Made by a program: the position numbers and the translations under genes
Assembly (NCBI GenBank): GCA_963693085.1
Contig: OY856409.1
Span: forward strand, 1,616,297,711 to 1,616,361,710
Length of the DNA: 64,000 bases
Reading direction: 5' to 3'
DNA from: Alisma plantago-aquatica
Taxonomy: Eukaryota > Streptophyta > Magnoliopsida > Alismatales > Alismataceae
Shown: positions 60,720 to 64,000 of the stretch, piece after piece
How the letters are laid out: each line of letters begins with the position of its first letter
Position numbering within the stretch: the stretch's first letter is position 1
The notes under the pieces: model-generated
What the model saw: only the letters and a program-made list of their open reading frames with translations
Database searches by the model: none
What the model was told of the DNA's origin: nothing

Positions 60720-63574
60720 TGTAAGGAGGCGGGATCACACCCTTACTAAAGAAAAATTGAAGAATAAAACATCCATTCTAAACACACTCAAAGGTATGTT
60801 GCAATAGGTGTAACATTTTCAAATTTCAATAAATGGTATTCAAAACAACCAAAGTTTAGCAGCGGAATAAAAATAATGACTATATTCAATTTTCACAAAA
60901 GATTACAAAAGTACATCATAATATCCCATAAGGGTTTACATGTATGATACAACATAAGGATCTAAGCAGAGGGAAATCTAAATCATAACAACTTTGTCTC
61001 CAAACTTTAACTCCTTAAGCTAATCCAAAACTTCATGCCTTATCATCCAAGTCCTTCACCTAGGGTTGGAATCATACCCCAGCAAGAAGAGAAAATAGAT
61101 GACATCAACAAAGGATGGTATGTGCATACTAAATAGGAAATTGAGCAATATATGGAATAAAGGACATCAAATATAAATGACTTCCCATAGAAATGATATG
61201 GACCACCCAAATGGGTATCAAGAGAAAAGGAATTGAAATCATATGATAACAAAAAATACTTGCCATTAATAAAACATAAATATTGTGCCACACAATCACA
61301 TGTAAAGAATTAGGGCACACACCCCATATCATCAACCTGCATGCATGTGAGATAAACATAGCCCTAGAACAATATAAACACAAAGGCGGCCTAGTCCCAT
61401 AAACTTGAAACCTGATAGAGAAAGGAATACTGCCAATCTCCCAAATATATAAAACATGGGCCAAGAATCACACATCTTTCCCTGGGTATGAGGTTCCTTT
61501 CCATCCTAAAAGAACAGGGAATATCACATCTGCTCGATAGGAAATAACACATCTACCATAAAAATCAATGCAATTACACTACTCTAGTGCTACTAAATCA
61601 CATAGCATGTTAAATGTAGAGGCAAGTAGAAAGTATAGTCAGAATATATAAACTAGTCACCACATAAGTGACCAACATATACATCCACCTCATAAGTAGG
61701 AAAAAGACATCACATGTCATCTTTTTGAGTTCCATCATGAACAAAGCATAAGAAAAGAGTTCAAAAGAATATACATGATAACATGATCAATATCAAATAA
61801 GGTAGTTCACATGAACCATGATTTTTAAAAGAAAATACATTGTGTATAGGCTAATGTCCATAGGACAAAGAGAATTAATAAGCATATATATGTGAATTTC
61901 TCAACATAGAAGAATAGGGGATACATCATACCTCAACTTCAGAGTCTAAACAGTCCAAGTCAGTCCTAGATCCAAGCCTAGGCCTCCAAAGAACCTCTAG
62001 GGAAGGTGGATAGGTCCAATAAGTAATGTTCCCAATCTTAGAGAGGTTGCTTTCTCCAACAAAATCCTATCTCGAGCAAGAAGCACCTTCTCCACTTTAG
62101 AGGTGAAAACCCCTAACAAAAGAACATGGAGATGAGGTGTTTATGGGTTCTAGGTAGGGTTTCACCATGGAAGGACATGGTTATGACCTAGAGGAAGGTG
62201 GAAGGAAGACTAACAACATGTAAATAGGGAAGGAAAGGTGGATACTTACTAGTTTTGGTCAAAATCACCAAGGAGGAGATTTAGAAACCCTAAATAGAGC
62301 AAATTTGGAGCCTTATGAGCCTTCTTCACCAAGGTAGGCACCTTATTTTACCTTGGGACAAAACCTTCGTAGAAAAATAGAGTAGAAGTTATGCTCTAAG
62401 ATAGATTAAAGAAAGAATAGCAAGAGTTTTTGAATTTGTAGTTGGGAGGGGGTAGATATGGCTATATAAAGAAAGAGGTCAAGTATGATCGTCTATGAGA
62501 CTTTCCATGTGTCATGTATAAGGGTGTCCATGGACATGCAAGCATTTATGGATAAGGAAGAATTCAAGAACGAGGTGTCAAGTTACTTTCCATGTGTCCA
62601 ATGCTATGGGTGCCTATGGACATGCAAACCTTTATGTATAAGGAAGAAGTCAAGCATGAGGTGTCCATGGAGCTTTCCATGTGTCCTTACCCTAGGGATT
62701 TCATGGCCATGCAAGAGGACAGCTCATAGAGGCTTCTTGAATATCAAATGTCAGTTGATGGATACTTATAGGCCATCCCAACTGACCTCTAATCAAAGAA
62801 ATAACCCCATTGGTTGATAGCTTCTAAAGATAAGCTCATTTATAAAGAGAGTAATCCCTAAAATGCCCTTGGAAAGAAACACCTTCAAACCAAGGTGCAA
62901 CTAGGAGCCCTATGGTTCGAAAACTTGATAATAGTAAGGGAATATATAAGGATTATAATGCAAGTGACAATATGCAAAGAAAACCTCCCAATTGGGTAAA
63001 TTGTAGAAAAGTCCAGAATGTACCTAAAATTGCATAACTTGCACAAACAACATCCAAATTGGACCAAACTTCATCCACAAGTTATCTTTGATGTGTTGAA
63101 TATGAATTTGTCATTATTTCCATATTTTGAAGTTATATAATCATATTATTAATTACTTATTACTTTTACTCATTTTCTCTCTCCTAAACTTAACCTAATA
63201 TTTCAAGGTTGTCTAAATTAGATGAAATTTGACATGTAGGATAATTTTGACATGTAGATTTCGAATTTGAAGTTTGTTTACACTTTTGAGACTTATTTTT
63301 ATGAGATATGTCATATGTCCCATTATCTAAATTATTCATCCAATTAAGTTTCTTATCTTCATATTACCACCAAAATCAGTTATGTGGCATATTTTATGTA
63401 TCCATTATAAACCTAAGATTAATGTTAGAACATTAGGATACATTAAGGTGATCTATACATGCATTATCTCATTGGGGTTATACTATACATCTATTTAGGT
63501 CTAACCTTCAACCTTGTTTGGCTAAGTCCAAAATGTCAACTTCCAGGGTAGGGTCTGAGATCTAGTATGTTACA
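60720..63574 (-). repeat. Element D 5' LTR
   Basis: It is the 5' copy in D's orientation and spans TGTAAGGAGGCGGG to TATGTTACA. The near identity with the other LTR shows D is much younger than A, B or C. Confidence 0.85.
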
Positions 63575-63592
63575 CTCATCCCTATATAGATC

Positions 63593-64000
63593 TACATGAT
63601 CTTGAAAGTAGGTTGACATGGCTAACTTGAGTGCATAAATATTTTCTCTTACATGAACAATTGCTCTCATAATATCTTGGATCGAAAACACAACATGGGA
63701 TGTCAGAGCAATTGAGTCAAGAGTGGAAAATGACAAAGTAGAAGAAGTTTGTGAGGGTTGGTGCAAGGATTCTAACTGAAGTGGTTGATGCATGGACACC
63801 AATTGAAGTGTATGGTTTTCTACGATCTGCCAATAGTCTAGAGTGTGGAAAAGTTAGGGTGCAAGTCGATAAGATGGTCTGCCTCGTTGTGGCCATATCT
63901 ATGGCTACAATCAAAACAAAGATAAAAAGAGAGATGTTTTAGAAAGGTTAGAAAAAAAACTAAGAAAGAAAACAAAATTACAAAACAAAGCTAAAATAAG
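63593..64000 (-). pseudogene. Element E reading frame, minus strand, running off the window
   Basis: The minus frame at 63536-63802 crosses the hAT boundary. Reading E without the hAT and one TSD, the frame continues QDHVDLYPTMTERENHVIQE and then ARNRSFIYIGE before a stop near 55935. So the frame was open across the insertion site. I recognise no domain. It is probably E's unknown internal protein, comparable in position to the frames in element C. The start is at or beyond the window edge. Confidence 0.45.

Larger units (their letters stand above)
57122..63574 (-). mobile_element. Element D: young non-autonomous LTR element with long LTRs, minus strand
   Basis: LTRs are 57122-59985 (2,864 bp) and 60720-63574 (2,855 bp), with TGTAAGGAGGC and ATGTTACA at their plus-strand ends. 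TSD CTCAT is perfect (57117-57121, 63575-63579). Primer site TGGTATCAGAGCCC on the minus strand lies at 60703-60716. Between LTRs there are only 734 bases with no gag or pol. The end of that DNA carries, on the minus strand, GAGGACGAAATCCCTTTAAG, the usual end of Tekay-like gypsy pol. So D is a deletion derivative of a Tekay-like element, moved by an autonomous partner. Reading frames in the LTRs (57452-57793, 61129-61464 and others) are LTR sequence. Confidence 0.88.
56042..63584. mobile_element. hAT-type non-autonomous element carrying element D in its terminus
   Basis: Left end TAGGGATGAGCATCGGG. On the right, CCCGATGCTCAT at 57110-57121 plus CTCATCCCTA at 63575-63584 give the inverted repeat once D and one CTCAT are removed. 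TSDs are TATAGATT (56034-56041) and TATAGATC (63585-63592), 7/8. Without D it is about 1.09 kb, and no transposase frame is seen, so it is non-autonomous. CGGGTT-rich words near both ends fit a hAT family. Confidence 0.82.

Noticed and set aside
57452..61464. Frames of 111-113 codons in both D LTRs as a gene pair
   Set aside because: The near-identical pair is due to LTR duplication. No domain is visible and the frame is not continuous outside the LTR.

Overview
This is nuclear DNA of a flowering plant. One intact host gene lies in a dense stack of transposable elements. The gene is intronless and GC-rich, which together with an abundant Sirevirus-type copia element points to a monocot; that is an inference, and I cannot name the species. 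The gene, at 32495-34219 on the minus strand, encodes a 574-residue ATL-family RING-H2 membrane ubiquitin ligase most like ATL42/ATL43.

Left block (1-31366): after about 1.65 kb of gene-free flank comes a set of nested retrotransposons, resolved from LTR pairs and target-site duplications (TSDs). Element B (Tork-like copia, 1660-31366) entered the flank first. Element A (Sirevirus-like copia, 1986-24727) sits inside B's 5' LTR. Three further insertions lie in A: a 3,965-bp solo LTR (S1) in gag; a gypsy-type non-autonomous element (C, 13835-20530) in the env-like reading frame; and an inverted LTR-like segment in A's 3' LTR. B's reverse transcriptase frame is split at 28274-29897 by a Cassandra (5S-rRNA-bearing TRIM) in an inverted-dimer form. 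All copia reading frames are degraded.

Middle block (31367-41311): the 3' flank of the ATL gene, the gene, its upstream region with a 39-base C tract, a LINE reverse transcriptase scrap, a gypsy LTR fragment (F), and a cluster of TIR elements that begin and end in long (TA)n, (GA)n and (CT)n tracts. A dead hAT transposase fragment and a tRNA-derived SINE with a 15-bp TSD follow.

Right block (41312-64000): a complete CACTA (En/Spm) element with 3-bp TSD GGA (41312-51766). It carries a TNP2-type transposase in one frame with six internal stops, and a multi-exon second gene combining a Transposase_24 region with a Ulp1-like C48 protease region. A 1,273-bp solo LTR (S2) sits in its left subterminal repeats. 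Next come a GC-rich retroposon with 13-bp TSDs and the minus-strand 3' end of a large gypsy-type non-autonomous element (E) that runs off the window. E is split by a hAT-type non-autonomous element, whose terminal inverted repeat is itself split by element D, a 6.45-kb non-autonomous LTR element with 2.86-kb LTRs and only about 0.73 kb between them. D looks youngest: its LTRs are nearly alike and its TSD is perfect.

No tRNA, rRNA, CRISPR or bacterial-type feature is supported. The 5S-like sequences belong to Cassandra. The window is mainly a record of successive insertions; the strongest oddities are the inverted-dimer Cassandra with one TSD pair, the LTR element inside a hAT terminus, and the microsatellite-ended TIR elements.
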